A stretch of 64,000 nt of DNA from the NCBI RefSeq assembly GCF_963853665.1, contig NZ_OY970459.1, positions 4,898,001 through 4,962,000 of the forward strand, given 5' to 3'. The notes under the pieces are model-generated. The model made no database searches and was not told the DNA's origin. It was given only the letters and a program-made list of their open reading frames with translations. A program made the position numbers and the translations under genes. The number at the start of each line of letters is the position of its first letter. The first letter of the stretch is position 1. Shown here piece after piece: positions 21,347-30,954 of the stretch. This DNA is from Mycobacterium decipiens (GTDB lineage Bacteria > Actinomycetota > Actinomycetes > Mycobacteriales > Mycobacteriaceae).

Positions 21347-21727
21347 GATCGTTTCCTCCCTCAAATGCACTTTGCATCAGTAGGTTTCGGCGCCCATGAC
21401 AGCGGCGTCGGGTGATCGCCGAAGACCACCCGAAAGGCTAGGCCAGACTTATAGGAACATCACAGACTCCACACAGGTTGTTCACGGGTAAGTCAAGAAC
21501 AATTCATTTGCCACGGCCGCATTCCTGCAGCTTTTGAAATCTAAATGAAACATGTTTGTAAAACATATGATTTGGATTTGATATGAATTTCGGCTGGTGG
21601 CGCAAATCCGCAATATAATGCGCAATTCACGCGTGCCGTCCATGCCGGGCAAGGGTGCACACGCGGCGTCGCCACGCTGAAGCAACCGTCGACCGATTCA
21701 GCGTCCCCAGACGCTAGGGTGCCAGTC
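21347..21727. other. Divergent intergenic region with AT-rich core
   Basis: No gene seen. The region separates the divergent PE32 cassette and lpqG, so it should hold both promoters. From about 21535 to 21625 it is strikingly AT-rich for this genome (for example AAACATGTTTGTAAAACAT), with the small palindrome ATGTTTGTAAAACAT. Such stretches are typical binding ground for Lsr2/EspR-type nucleoid proteins in mycobacteria; that link is inference. Confidence 0.5.
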
Positions 21728-22450
21728 ATGATCCGTTTGGTCCGCAGGTCGATCGCACTGCTGGCCGCCGGCTTGGCCGCCGCCGCGTTGTCGGGGTGCG
21801 ATTCCCCCAGCTCCGGATCACCCGGAGCGAATCCGCGGCAGGTGACCGTGCTCGGATCCGGGCAGGTGCAGGGTGTCCCCGACACGCTGACCGCCGACGT
21901 CGGCATCCAGTTCACCGCGGCCGACGTCACCAGCGCAATGAACCAGACCAACGACCGCCAGCAAGCGGTCGTTGACGCGCTGGTGGGCGCCGGCCTGGAC
22001 CGCAAGGACATCCGCACCACCGACGTCACCGTGGCACCGCAGTACAGCAATCCCGAGCCCGGCGGAACCGCCAGCATCACCGGGTACCGCGCCGACAACG
22101 CGATCGAGATCAAGATCCATCCGCCCGACGCCGCATCGCGGCTGCTGGCCGTCGTCGTCGGCACCGGCGGCGACGCGACCCGGATCAGCTCGGTCAACTA
22201 CTCGATCGCCGACGACTCGCAGCTGGTTAAGGACGCACGTGCGCGCGCCTTCCAAGACGCCAAGAACCGCGCGGAGCAGTACGCGCAACTGTCGGGACTG
22301 CGCTTGAGCAAGGTGATTTCGATATCCGAGACGTCCGGCGCCACACCCACGCACGAGGCGCCGGCGCCGCGCGGCGCAACCGGCGTGCCGTTAGAACCCG
22401 GCCAGCAGACGGTGGGCTTCTCGGTAACGGTGGTCTGGGAGTTGAGCTAG
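21728..22450 (+). CDS. lpqG: Lipoprotein LpqG, SIMPL (DUF541) domain
   Basis: A secreted lipoprotein of 240 residues; function unknown. The signal peptide (MIRLVRRS then an Ala/Leu core) ends in the lipobox LSGC, giving lipidated Cys near residue 23. The remainder is a SIMPL/DUF541 domain (ITGYRADNAIEIKIH, AFQDAKNRAEQYAQLSGL, GFSVTVVWEL). ATG at 21728 fits the family; a GTG nine bases upstream is also open. It converges on hpt with a four-base gap. Orthologue of Rv3623. Confidence 0.92.
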   Translation: MIRLVRRSIALLAAGLAAAALSGCDSPSSGSPGANPRQVTVLGSGQVQGVPDTLTADVGIQFTAADVTSAMNQTNDRQQAVVDALVGAGLDRKDIRTTDVTVAPQYSNPEPGGTASITGYRADNAIEIKIHPPDAASRLLAVVVGTGGDATRISSVNYSIADDSQLVKDARARAFQDAKNRAEQYAQLSGLRLSKVISISETSGATPTHEAPAPRGATGVPLEPGQQTVGFSVTVVWELS

Positions 22451-22454
22451 CCCG

Positions 22455-23063
22455 CTACTGGTACACCCTGGGGTCCAGCGTGCCGATATACGACAGGTCC
22501 CGGTAGCGCTCGTCGTAGTCCAGGCCGTACCCCACGACGAAGTCGTTGGGAATGTCGAAGCCCACGTAAGAGATCTCGACATTGGCGCCCACGGCGTCGG
22601 GCTTACGCAGCAGCGTGCACACCCGCAACGACCGCGGTTGCCGGCTGGTCAGGTTCCGCAACAGCCAAGAAAGCGTCAGACCGGAGTCGACGACGTCCTC
22701 CACGATCAGCACATCGCGGCCGTGGATGTCGCGGTCGAGGTCCTTGAGGATCCGCACCACGCCCGACGAGGACGTCGATGACCCGTAGGAACTGACCGCC
22801 ATGAACTCGAACTGGGTCGGCACCGGAATAGCGCGAGCCAGGTCGGTGACGAAGAGCACCGCGCCCTTCAGCACGGTGATCAGCAGCAGATCCTGGCCGG
22901 TGGCAGCGGGCAGGTCGCGGTAGTCGTTGCCAATTTGCTCGCCGAGCTCGGCGATACGGGCCTGAATCTGCTCCGTCGTGAGCAGCACCGACTTGATGTC
23001 CCCCGGGTAAAGCTCCGCCATCTGCCCGGGGGTGATCGCCGAGGAGCTCTGGGTCACGTCCAC
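22455..23063 (-). CDS. hpt: Hypoxanthine-guanine phosphoribosyltransferase
   Basis: Purine salvage: makes IMP or GMP from the base and PRPP. The 202-residue type I PRTase shows the PRPP loop [13 protein letters not shown] with the acidic pair, the [12 protein letters not shown] segment and the base-binding [17 protein letters not shown] region. GTG at 23063 gives exactly the length of Rv3624c; the longer frame lacks homology. It follows tilS by 39 bases on the same strand, an arrangement conserved in many bacteria (tilS-hpt-ftsH), although ftsH is elsewhere in this genome. Confidence 0.95.
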   Translation of the reverse strand: MDVTQSSSAITPGQMAELYPGDIKSVLLTTEQIQARIAELGEQIGNDYRDLPAATGQDLLLITVLKGAVLFVTDLARAIPVPTQFEFMAVSSYGSSTSSSGVVRILKDLDRDIHGRDVLIVEDVVDSGLTLSWLLRNLTSRQPRSLRVCTLLRKPDAVGANVEISYVGFDIPNDFVVGYGLDYDERYRDLSYIGTLDPRVYQ

Positions 23064-23102
23064 AGCGTGCCACGCCACGGGGCGAACGACCAACGCGGTG
23101 CG

Positions 23103-24074
23103 TCAAACGGGCTCGCGCCGCAACACAAGTACGCCGTCGCGCCGCCCGGCGACCAGTCGCTGACCACGCCAAGCAGACCCGACGGCCACCCCGCCCTGGC
23201 CGCGCCACGCAGTGACTAGCCGGTCCACCCCGCGGATGTGCCGGTCGGTCAGTCCGGTGGCGCCGCCGGCCAGCAGCCAGCCCCGAATCACCCGGCGCCG
23301 CACCACATCGGGCAGCTCGGTCAGGGCACTGGTGCTCAGCTCCTGGCCCCGCGGGCCAGAAACCACGACCCCGGGCAGCGCCTGCGCGGCAATCACGTCG
23401 ATCAGCTCGGTGTCCTCCCGCAATGCCGTTGCGGTGCGGGCCAGCGCCTCGGCCACACCCCCGCCCAGCACGTCCTCCAGCAGTGGCAGCACTTCGGTGC
23501 GCAATCGGGTGCGGGTGAAGCGGCGATCGGTGTTGTGCGGATCCTGCCACGCGGTCAGGCCCAGCTCGCGGCAGGCCGCATGTGTCACGCCGCGGCGTAT
23601 CCCGAGCAGCGGCCGGCACCAGGGTGGGTCGTATGGGCGCATGCCGGCGATCGACCGGGCACCCGAACCACGACCGAGCCCCAGCAGCACCGTCTCGGCT
23701 TGATCATCGAGCGTGTGGGCCAACAGCACCGGGCCATCGCGGTGCGCCTGCAACGCGCAGTAGCGGGCGCTACGCGCCGCCGCCTCCCGGCCGCCCGCCG
23801 TGCCCACCTGAACGCAAAGCACTTGTGCGTCAATGCATCCCAGCGAAATCGCCTGCTCACGAGCGGTTTCGGCGACTTCGGCGGAGCCGGACTGCAGGCC
23901 GTGGTCCACGATCAGCGCGGTGGTGGGCCGCAACTGCGCCGCTACCGCGGTGAGCGCCAACGAGTCCGGGCCGCCGGACAGCCCCACACACCATCGGTCG
24001 CTGGCGTCGAGATGGACCCGAGCGAACTGCTCCGCAGCCGTACGCAGCCGCGCTACAGCACCCTGTCGATCCAT
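23103..24074 (-). CDS. tilS: tRNA(Ile)-lysidine synthase
   Basis: Modifies C34 of tRNA-Ile(CAU) to lysidine, changing its codon from AUG to AUA. The 323-residue protein has the PP-loop ATP site SGGPDS (33-38), the DHGL motif near residue 57 and the HTLDDQAET segment, followed by the helical tRNA-binding domain. It lacks the extended C-terminal domain of enteric TilS, as is usual in actinobacteria. The start overlaps the end of the upstream metalloprotease-like gene by 22 bases. Confidence 0.94.
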   Translation of the reverse strand: MDRQGAVARLRTAAEQFARVHLDASDRWCVGLSGGPDSLALTAVAAQLRPTTALIVDHGLQSGSAEVAETAREQAISLGCIDAQVLCVQVGTAGGREAAARSARYCALQAHRDGPVLLAHTLDDQAETVLLGLGRGSGARSIAGMRPYDPPWCRPLLGIRRGVTHAACRELGLTAWQDPHNTDRRFTRTRLRTEVLPLLEDVLGGGVAEALARTATALREDTELIDVIAAQALPGVVVSGPRGQELSTSALTELPDVVRRRVIRGWLLAGGATGLTDRHIRGVDRLVTAWRGQGGVAVGSAWRGQRLVAGRRDGVLVLRREPV

Positions 24075-25105
24075 TGCTGCGGCTTTTCGATCTCGGCAGG
24101 TAGGGGCAGCGTTTCGGGGCCCGACCAGATCGTGTTGAACCGCTTCATTCCGACCCGGTCCACCACGTGGTCGACGAATGCCTTGCCGCGGGTGTACTGG
24201 CTCAGCTTGGCGTCGAAGCCCAACAACGCGCGCACCAGCCGTTGCAGCGGCGGCTGTTTGCGATGACGACGGTCGTCGAAGCGGCTGCGGATGGTGGCCA
24301 CCGAGGGCACCACCATCGGCCCGACCGCATCCATCACATGTTCGGCATGGCCCTCCAGCAGCGTGCCGAGGATCAACAACTGGTCCAGGGCCTGGCGTTG
24401 CGGCTCGGATTGCACGGCTCGCACGAGGCCCAGAATGCCCGACGGGTTGACGTCGGAATCGTCGTATCCGTCTGGACGGCTGCGGACGAAGTCTGCGAGC
24501 CGGCTCATCACCTGCCTGATGTCGTCAGCGGGTTCGGAGGTCAACAGCCCCAGCGCGCTCGACATGTAGCCGGATAACCAGGGGTTGGCGGTGAATTGCA
24601 CCCGGTGGGTGACCTCGTGCAGACACACCCACAACCGGAAATCCGACGGCGCCACCCGCAGCTGACGCTCGACCGCGATGACATTGGGATATACCAACAG
24701 CAGGCAGCCTTGTTCGGCGGCGCCGAACGGATCGTACTGGCCGAGGATGCCCGAGGCCACAAACGCCAGCACGGCACCCGTCTGCGCACCGGTGATCCGG
24801 CCGGTGAGAAACCCCCGCGGTTTCGCGCTGCCGTGCGTCATCGCCCGCATCGATTCGGCGGCCGCCCGGATCCACGCCGGCCGGTCGACGACACGAGCCG
24901 ACGGCACCACACCGTCGGTGACCAGACCGGTGACGTCGCGCACCGGCGGTTCGGCCTTCTCCGCCGCGACTGTCAGCTCGTCGATCACCTGGCGGCGGGT
25001 GTAGTCGGTGGACGGCGGAGCCGGCCGGGCAAGCCGCTGTCCGACGCTGGCCGCGAATCCCCAATCGACCGTGTTTCCCAGCGTCAGCTCGGACGATCCG
25101 GTCAC
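24053..25105 (-). CDS. Zinc-dependent metalloprotease-family protein (F420-associated hypothetical)
   Basis: A 350-residue actinobacterial protein with an HEVTH zinc-binding motif (HExxH) near residue 175, inside WVCLHEVTHRVQF, and EGHAEHVMD further on as a possible third-ligand helix. This layout matches the 'zinc-dependent metalloprotease' / coenzyme F420 biosynthesis-associated family, for which I know of no activity shown. GTG at 25105 overlaps the dacB stop (GTGA) and gives the length of Rv3626c; an open frame extends upstream inside dacB. Confidence 0.85.
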   Translation of the reverse strand: MTGSSELTLGNTVDWGFAASVGQRLARPAPPSTDYTRRQVIDELTVAAEKAEPPVRDVTGLVTDGVVPSARVVDRPAWIRAAAESMRAMTHGSAKPRGFLTGRITGAQTGAVLAFVASGILGQYDPFGAAEQGCLLLVYPNVIAVERQLRVAPSDFRLWVCLHEVTHRVQFTANPWLSGYMSSALGLLTSEPADDIRQVMSRLADFVRSRPDGYDDSDVNPSGILGLVRAVQSEPQRQALDQLLILGTLLEGHAEHVMDAVGPMVVPSVATIRSRFDDRRHRKQPPLQRLVRALLGFDAKLSQYTRGKAFVDHVVDRVGMKRFNTIWSGPETLPLPAEIEKPQQWIDRVL

Positions 25106-26487
25106 GTCGTGCACCCGCAGAACCACAACTTGGTGGCCAGGGCGTCCATCGCGTTTCGACCGTTCGGGCCGGCATCGTTGGAGATGAACGCGAAGGTGAG
25201 CACTCGCCCGCTGCTGTCGGTCAGCACCCCGACCAACGAATTGATGGCGGTCAGCGAGCCCGTCTTGGCCCGCAACCACCCGGCCGGGCCCAAATCGCTG
25301 GCCGCGTCGAGGAAACGTTCGCCCAGCGTGCCGCTGCCGCCGGCGATCGGAAGCAGATCCAGCAACGGCCGCAACGCGGGCTGGTCAGGTCCCGCCGCGG
25401 CCTGCACCGTCCCGTCGAGTGTCCTCGCCGTCAACCGGTTGTCGACCGACAACCCACTGGAATCCACCAGCGCAGCGCCGGCGGTGTCGACGTGCGCGGT
25501 GTTCAATCGGCTGGTCACCGCGTCGACGGCGCCGCTAAAGCTCTCCGGGCGGTTGATCGCGGCCGCTATCTCGCGGCCTATGCACTCGGCCATCACGTTG
25601 TCGGAGGCGTTCATCATCTCCGACAGCCGCTGGATCAACGGCGCCGACTGCACCACCGCCAGCTGCCGCGCGCCCGCCGGCGCCGATGCGATCGTCACCG
25701 CCGTCGGATCCAGGCCAAGGGCCTTGGCCAGCTCCCGCCCGGCGTCCAGCGCCGGGGTGCGGGACCGTCTCGAGTTGACGGTCGTCGGCTGGATGCGCCC
25801 GGCATCGATCATCACCGCCTCGATCGGGGCGATGTCACCGTTGTCGACGTCAGCCGGATCCCAGCCCGGCGCCATCGTCGGACCACTGAACGCCGAGATG
25901 TCCACCTGCACCGCCGTTGGCGTCACACCGCTGCGACGAATCTGTTCGACGAGGTCACTGATGCGCGCCGCGCCGTGATACCAGGTGTCCTGACCCGGTG
26001 GCGCGGCGGACAGCGTCGGATCACCCGCACCGACCAGCACGACGGGACCTTGGGCGTTCTGGCCGCCGGCCACCACCCGCGTGCTGATCCGGGCCTGTCG
26101 GTCCAATGTCAGCAGCGCCGCGGCCGCGGTCAGGACCTTGTTGGTCGAGGCGGGCACCAGAGGCACGTCGTCCAGCCGCTGCCAGAGTGCGTGCCCGGTC
26201 TTCGCGTCACTGATCAGCCCCCCGAGCTTGCCCAAATTGGGATCGGCCGCCGCCGCCTCCAACGCCGCCGACACCCCCGCGGCGCTGGGTGTCGCGGTGG
26301 TGTCCGCTACCGGGACGACTCCCGGCTTGACCGTGGGCGGTCGCGGCGGAGGTACCGTGGGACGCACCCCGGCCCCGTGACCGCCGGTGGTGAAAAGCGC
26401 TGCGGCCGCGACCACGGCGGCGACAAATGCCAGCACAGCCACTCCGACGAACACGTGCGTGGATTTCCGCCAGCGCGTGGGGCCCAT
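25102..26487 (-). CDS. dacB: D-alanyl-D-alanine carboxypeptidase / PBP4-type (DacB)
   Basis: Class C penicillin-binding protein acting outside the membrane on peptidoglycan stem peptides or cross-links (S13 family). The 461-residue protein has an N-terminal signal anchor (HVFVGVAVLAFVAAVVAAAA). The three active-site boxes follow: STNK (SxxK, in VPASTNKVLT), SDN (SxN, in NASDNVM) and KTG (RAKTGSLTA). ATG at 26487 is preceded by GGAGA. It precedes the metalloprotease-like gene and tilS on the same transcript. Orthologue of Rv3627c, known to have DD-carboxypeptidase character. Confidence 0.94.
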   Translation of the reverse strand: MGPTRWRKSTHVFVGVAVLAFVAAVVAAAALFTTGGHGAGVRPTVPPPRPPTVKPGVVPVADTTATPSAAGVSAALEAAAADPNLGKLGGLISDAKTGHALWQRLDDVPLVPASTNKVLTAAAALLTLDRQARISTRVVAGGQNAQGPVVLVGAGDPTLSAAPPGQDTWYHGAARISDLVEQIRRSGVTPTAVQVDISAFSGPTMAPGWDPADVDNGDIAPIEAVMIDAGRIQPTTVNSRRSRTPALDAGRELAKALGLDPTAVTIASAPAGARQLAVVQSAPLIQRLSEMMNASDNVMAECIGREIAAAINRPESFSGAVDAVTSRLNTAHVDTAGAALVDSSGLSVDNRLTARTLDGTVQAAAGPDQPALRPLLDLLPIAGGSGTLGERFLDAASDLGPAGWLRAKTGSLTAINSLVGVLTDSSGRVLTFAFISNDAGPNGRNAMDALATKLWFCGCTT

Positions 26488-26614
26488 GAGCTCTCCTGCC
26501 TTTCTCGGTCCCATTCTGCCGAACCAGCCACGAGGCGATGCCACGGTACCGGCTCGACTAGGGTGTGCACCGACGCACTAGACCTACCGCTTGTTGTTTT
26601 GAAGGAGCCGACGC

Positions 26615-27103
26615 GTGCAATTCGACGTGACCATCGAAATTCCGAAGGGCCAGCGCAACAAGTACGAGGTCGATCACGAGACGGGGCGGGTTCGCCTGGA
26701 CCGGTACCTCTATACCCCGATGGCCTACCCAACCGACTACGGCTTCATTGAGGACACCCTCGGTGAGGATGGCGACCCGCTGGACGCGCTGGTGCTGCTA
26801 CCGCAGCCGGTGTTCCCCGGGGTGCTGGTCGAGGTGCGGCCGGTGGGCATGTTCCGCATGGTCGACGAGGCCGGCGGCGACGACAAGGTGCTATGCGTCC
26901 CCGCCGGGGATCCCCGGTGGGACCACATCCAAGACATCGGCGACGTCCCGGCCTTTGAGCTGGATGCGATCAAGCATTTCTTCGTGCACTACAAGGACCT
27001 GGAACCGGGCAAGTTCGTCAAGGCGGCCGACTGGGCCGACCGCGCCGCAGCCGAGGCAGAGGTGCAGCGTTCGGTGGAGCGTTTCAAGGCCGGCGCACAC
27101 TGA
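26615..27103 (+). CDS. ppa: Inorganic pyrophosphatase
   Basis: Soluble family I pyrophosphatase that drives biosynthetic reactions by hydrolysing PPi. The 162-residue protein contains YGFIEDT, the signature [11 protein letters not shown] with the metal-binding aspartates and the [11 protein letters not shown] segment. Start GTG with GGAGC upstream. It is divergent from dacB (128 bases between starts) and converges on the TerC-like gene. Confidence 0.96.
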   Translation: MQFDVTIEIPKGQRNKYEVDHETGRVRLDRYLYTPMAYPTDYGFIEDTLGEDGDPLDALVLLPQPVFPGVLVEVRPVGMFRMVDEAGGDDKVLCVPAGDPRWDHIQDIGDVPAFELDAIKHFFVHYKDLEPGKFVKAADWADRAAAEAEVQRSVERFKAGAH

Positions 27104-27138
27104 TGTCGGCTCGGCGCGCCCACGGTGCGCCATAACCG

Positions 27139-28242
27139 TCATGACGTCGGCGCACTTCTCTGGCGAGACCTGACTGTTCGTCGATTGCGCCACACACTCT
27201 CGGTGAACGCCGCCCCGATGAAAACCACGCCCACCGATGCGGTAGCCCACTCGGGTACGGCGAACCGGTGGTCAATGGACAACAGCAAGATCACCGCGAG
27301 CGCGCCGATCGCCCAGTGCGCGCCGTGCTCCAAGTACACGTACCGGTCCAAAGCGTCCTGTCGGACCAGGTAGATGGTGATCGACCGGACAAATATCGCA
27401 CCCACCAGACCAAGGCCGAGCGCAATGATGATCGGATCCGTAGTGATCGCGAAGGCCCCGGTGACTCCGTCGAAAGAGAAGGCGGCGTCGAGCACCTCGA
27501 GATAGAGGAACAACGTGAAGCCGGCCTTTCCGGTCGCTTTCACCACCGCCGTACCCGCCGTCGATTCGTCAATCCCGGACGGCCGGAACGCCCTGCTCAG
27601 TCCGTTGACGACGAGATAGGTCACCAGGCCCAACAGACCAGCGGTCAACACCGTGCCACGCTCGTCGGTGGAGTGCGTCAATTGCGTGCCGGCGAGGACC
27701 AGGCCGACGCTGGCCACAATTACCGGCACTTGACCGAGCCGGCCGATGCGGGCGAACGGGATCTCAATCCACTTCAGCCACTTGATATCCCGGTCGTGAA
27801 AGACGAAATCCAGGAAAAGCATCAGCAGGAACATTCCGCCGAACGCCGCAATCTGCGGATGGGCCGCGGTGATCAGCTTTTCATAGCTGGGCGAACCGTC
27901 CGGAAACTCCAGCGCGCCGTGGGCCGGCGGACGAAGCGCCAGCTCCATGGCGCGCACGGGGTCCAGACCGGCGGTGGCCCAGACGATGACTAACGGAAAC
28001 ACCAACCGCATCCCGAACACGGCGATGAGAATCCCGATGGTCAGAAACATCTGCTGCCAGAACGGGCTCATGCGCTGCAAAATCGCGGCGTTGATGATGG
28101 CGTTGTCGAACGACAGCGACACCTCGAGGAGCGCCAGCACCGCCAACAGGTAAACCGCGGTCGGCCCGCCGTGCACATATCCGACGGCCAACGCCACCAC
28201 CGTCGCCAGCAGCGAGAAGCCGAAGATGCGGAACGTCGACAT
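27139..28242 (-). CDS. TerC-family membrane protein (DUF475)
   Basis: An integral membrane protein of 367 residues with about nine predicted helices and the TerC/DUF475 hallmarks: the acidic intramembrane motifs LEVSLSFDNAI (first repeat) and LEVLDAAFSFDGV (second repeat). These are thought to bind or carry metal ions such as Mn. ATG at 28242 follows a GGAAGGA site; the annotated-length frame starting MGKPSE is less likely. Orthologue of Rv3629c. No tellurite genes are nearby, so metal export or metal supply to exported enzymes is the better guess. Confidence 0.88.
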   Translation of the reverse strand: MSTFRIFGFSLLATVVALAVGYVHGGPTAVYLLAVLALLEVSLSFDNAIINAAILQRMSPFWQQMFLTIGILIAVFGMRLVFPLVIVWATAGLDPVRAMELALRPPAHGALEFPDGSPSYEKLITAAHPQIAAFGGMFLLMLFLDFVFHDRDIKWLKWIEIPFARIGRLGQVPVIVASVGLVLAGTQLTHSTDERGTVLTAGLLGLVTYLVVNGLSRAFRPSGIDESTAGTAVVKATGKAGFTLFLYLEVLDAAFSFDGVTGAFAITTDPIIIALGLGLVGAIFVRSITIYLVRQDALDRYVYLEHGAHWAIGALAVILLLSIDHRFAVPEWATASVGVVFIGAAFTESVWRNRRTVRSRQRSAPTS

Positions 28243-28417
28243 GGGTCCTTCCGAGGGCTTCCCCACAATAGCGACGACCGGGAGATCGCTTCGCGATGGC
28301 GGGTTCTAGCTGCGCTTAGCAGTTCACCAGGCAGCTGCACGAGCCCGGGCCAGCCACGCGCCTACTATTTTCATTCGTGGCGATGCACGAGGTCGGCTGG
28401 CCGTTAGCGCCGCCAGG

Positions 28418-29716
28418 GTGACCGAAGTCGGCGGTACGACATCTCCTTTTGGATCCCGGATGGGGGATCCAACGGGCCCCTCTAGCGGACCGATCGGGCG
28501 CGGCAGCATGGCCCGGGTCGGCACCGCGACCGCGGTTACCGCGCTGTGCGGCTACGCGGTGATCTATCTGGCCGCCCGCGACCTGGCCCCGAGCGGCTTC
28601 TCGGTATTCGGGGTGTTCTGGGGCGCGTTCGGACTGGTCACCGGGGCAGCCAACGGCCTGCTGCAAGAAACCACCCGCGAGGTCCGCTCGATGGGCTACC
28701 TGGACGTCTTACCGGACGGCCACCGCAGTTATCCGCTGCGGGTCGCCGGGCTGGTCGGCCTCGGCTCGCTCAGCGTGATCGCCGTGAGCGCACCGCTGTG
28801 GAGCGGGCGGGTGTTTGTCGAGGCGCGCTGGCTATCCGTCGCACTGCTCAGCGTTGGGCTGGCCGGGTTCTGCCTGCACGCCACCCTGCTGGGCATGCTG
28901 GCGGGCACCAACCGATGGACGCATTACGGAGCACTGATGGTGACCGACGCGGTCATTCGGGTGGCGATCGCGGCGGCTACGGTCGTGGTCGGCTGGCGCC
29001 TGGTCGGGTTCTTGTGGGCAACCGTGGCGGGATCGGTGGCCTGGCTGATCCTATTGATGGCCTCACCCACCACCCGCGCGGCGGCCCGCCTGATGACGCC
29101 CGGCGGTACGACAACATTCCTGCGGGGCGCCGCCCATTCCATCACCGCGGCTGGTGCCAGCGCGATTCTGGTGATGGGGTTTCCGGTGTTGCTCAAGCTG
29201 ACCTCCGATTCGCTCGGGGCGCAAGGTGGCGTCGTCATCCTGGCGGTGACGTTGACCCGGGCACCGCTTCTGGTGCCGCTGACCGCCATGCAGGGCAACC
29301 TGATAGCTCATTTCGTCGACGAACGCACCGAGCGGCTTCGGGCGCTGATCGCCCCGGCGGCGCTCATCGCTGGCACTGGTGCGGTCGGGGTGGTAGCGGC
29401 CGCGGTGGTGGGTCCGTGGATTTTGCGCGTCGCGTTCGGGTCGCAGTACCAGGCCGGCAGCGCGCTGCTGGCCTGGCTGACGGCGGCCGCGGTGGCGATC
29501 GCCATGCTGACGCTCACCGGCGCCGCCGCGGTCGCGGCGGCGTTGCACCGGGCGTATGCGCTGGGCTGGGTCGTCGCGACGGTCGTGTCGGGATTGCTGC
29601 TGCTGCTGCCGCTGCCGTTGGAGACCCGCACCGTGGTCGCGCTGTTGTGCGGTCCGCTGGTGGGAATCGGCGTCCATTTGGTGGCACTGGCACGCACCGG
29701 AGGCCTTGGCAGCTGA
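28418..29716 (+). CDS. Polytopic membrane protein, flippase-like (MOP/polysaccharide export type)
   Basis: A 432-residue protein with about twelve hydrophobic segments in the pattern of O-antigen/teichoic acid flippases. These begin with VGTATAVTALCGYAVIYLAA after a polar 30-residue N-terminus and end with a Leu-rich pair. The start is GTG at 28418. It directly precedes ppgS, whose product makes a polyprenyl-phosphate sugar. Flipping of that polyprenyl-P-GalN/GalNAc donor across the membrane is therefore the attractive role, inferred from context and fold only. Orthologue of Rv3630. Confidence 0.82.
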   Translation: MTEVGGTTSPFGSRMGDPTGPSSGPIGRGSMARVGTATAVTALCGYAVIYLAARDLAPSGFSVFGVFWGAFGLVTGAANGLLQETTREVRSMGYLDVLPDGHRSYPLRVAGLVGLGSLSVIAVSAPLWSGRVFVEARWLSVALLSVGLAGFCLHATLLGMLAGTNRWTHYGALMVTDAVIRVAIAAATVVVGWRLVGFLWATVAGSVAWLILLMASPTTRAAARLMTPGGTTTFLRGAAHSITAAGASAILVMGFPVLLKLTSDSLGAQGGVVILAVTLTRAPLLVPLTAMQGNLIAHFVDERTERLRALIAPAALIAGTGAVGVVAAAVVGPWILRVAFGSQYQAGSALLAWLTAAAVAIAMLTLTGAAAVAAALHRAYALGWVVATVVSGLLLLLPLPLETRTVVALLCGPLVGIGVHLVALARTGGLGS

Positions 29717-29750
29717 TCGGACCTGGACCAGCGTGTAACTTGTGGGCTCA

Positions 29751-30476
29751 ATGGTCTTGAAAATGAACAACGACACACACTACCCGGACGTCTGGATCGT
29801 CATTCCCGCCCTGAACGAGGCCGCTGTGATAGGCGAGGTCGTCGCCGATCTGCGGTCCGTCTTCGACCACGTCGTCTGCGTGGACGACGGCAGCACCGAC
29901 GGCACCGGCGAAATCGCCAGGCGAGCCGGGGCTCACCTGGTACGCCACCCGATCAACCTGGGCCAGGGTGCGGCCATCCAGACCGGCATCGAATACGCGC
30001 GAAAGCAGCCGGGTGCCCAGGTTTTCGCCACATTCGACGGCGACGGCCAGCACCGTGTCAAAGACCTGGCCGCAATGATCGACCGGCTCTGCGCGGGTGA
30101 CGTCGACGTGGTGATCGGGACGCGATTCGGCCAGCCCCTGGGCAAAGCTTCGGCCGGCCGCCCCCCGTTGCTGAAGCGGACCGTGCTGCAGACCGCCGCA
30201 CGGTTGAGCCGGCGGGGCCGCCGACTGGGCCTGACCGACACCAACAATGGCCTGCGAGTGTTCAACAAGACCGTGGCCGACGGACTGAACATCACCATGA
30301 GCGGCATGAGCCACGCCACCGAGTTCGTCATGTTGATCGCCGAAAACCATTGGCGCGTAGCGGAAGAACCGGTCGAGGTGCTCTACACCGAGTACTCGAA
30401 ATCGAAGGGCCAACCGCTGCTCAACGGCGTCAACATCATTTTCGACGGGTTCCTGCGAGGGAGGATGCGACGGTGA
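29751..30476 (+). CDS. ppgS: Polyprenyl-phospho-N-acetylgalactosaminyl synthase
   Basis: GT2-family glycosyltransferase, 241 residues. In M. tuberculosis PpgS (Rv3631) makes polyprenyl-P-GalNAc, precursor of the galactosamine on arabinogalactan. The N-terminal nucleotide-binding VIPALNEAAVIGEV, the DDGSTDGTG motif around residue 50 and the metal-binding DGDGQH near residue 100 are intact. The enzyme lacks transmembrane helices and relies on the next gene's membrane partner, whose start overlaps its stop. ATG at 29751 chosen; nine bases upstream is another in-frame possibility. Confidence 0.93.
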   Translation: MVLKMNNDTHYPDVWIVIPALNEAAVIGEVVADLRSVFDHVVCVDDGSTDGTGEIARRAGAHLVRHPINLGQGAAIQTGIEYARKQPGAQVFATFDGDGQHRVKDLAAMIDRLCAGDVDVVIGTRFGQPLGKASAGRPPLLKRTVLQTAARLSRRGRRLGLTDTNNGLRVFNKTVADGLNITMSGMSHATEFVMLIAENHWRVAEEPVEVLYTEYSKSKGQPLLNGVNIIFDGFLRGRMRR

Positions 30477-30814
30477 ACTGGATCCAGGTGCTGTTGATCG
30501 GGTCGATCATCGCGCTGCTGGTCTACCTGCTGCGGTCGCGCCGCAGCGCGCGCTCGCGCGCCTGGGTCAAGGTGGGCTATGTGTTTTTTGTTTTGGCCGG
30601 CATCTATGCCGTGCTGCGTCCGGACGACACCACGGTGGTCGCGAACTGGTTCGGGGTGCGCCGCGGCACCGACCTGATGCTCTACGCGCTGGTGATGGCG
30701 TTCAGCTTCACCACGCTGAGCACCTACATGCGGTTCAAGGACTTGGAGCTGCGCTACGCGCGGCTCGCGCGGGAAGTTGCGCTCGAAGGCGCACAGGCAC
30801 CCGAATCGAGGTAG
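30473..30814 (+). CDS. Small membrane partner of PpgS
   Basis: A 113-residue protein with three hydrophobic segments: WIQVLLIGSIIALLVYLL at the N-terminus, VGYVFFVLAGIYAVL, and LMLYALVMAFSFTTL, with basic loops (RSRRSARSRAW). It is DUF2304-like in arrangement. Its M. tuberculosis orthologue Rv3632 stimulates PpgS activity. The GTG start overlaps the ppgS stop (GTGA), so the two are made together. Confidence 0.9.
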   Translation: MNWIQVLLIGSIIALLVYLLRSRRSARSRAWVKVGYVFFVLAGIYAVLRPDDTTVVANWFGVRRGTDLMLYALVMAFSFTTLSTYMRFKDLELRYARLAREVALEGAQAPESR

Positions 30815-30873
30815 GCAAACGGCGCCGATCGGCCTACAGTTGCCTCATCACACAATGACCAGCAGGAGGCGAA

Positions 30874-30954
30874 ATGTCGGACCCTGACGACGTCACCACA
30901 TCATCCGAGGACCGCGAGGAGGGCGAACCGGAAAAGGACCTACTCCCGGCCTGA
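30874..30954 (+). CDS. 26-residue acidic ORF coupled to the PhyH gene
   Basis: ATG at 30874 is preceded by a perfect AGGAGG five to six bases away. The frame encodes MSDPDDVTTSS then an Asp/Glu-rich run ending LLPA. Its TGA stop overlaps the ATG of the next gene (TGATG). It is too short for routine gene calls and I do not recall it being annotated in H37Rv. A TACAGT hexamer about 35 bases upstream could be a -10 box. It may be a translated leader that sets expression of the dioxygenase, or a real micropeptide. Confidence 0.6.
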   Translation: MSDPDDVTTSSEDREEGEPEKDLLPA

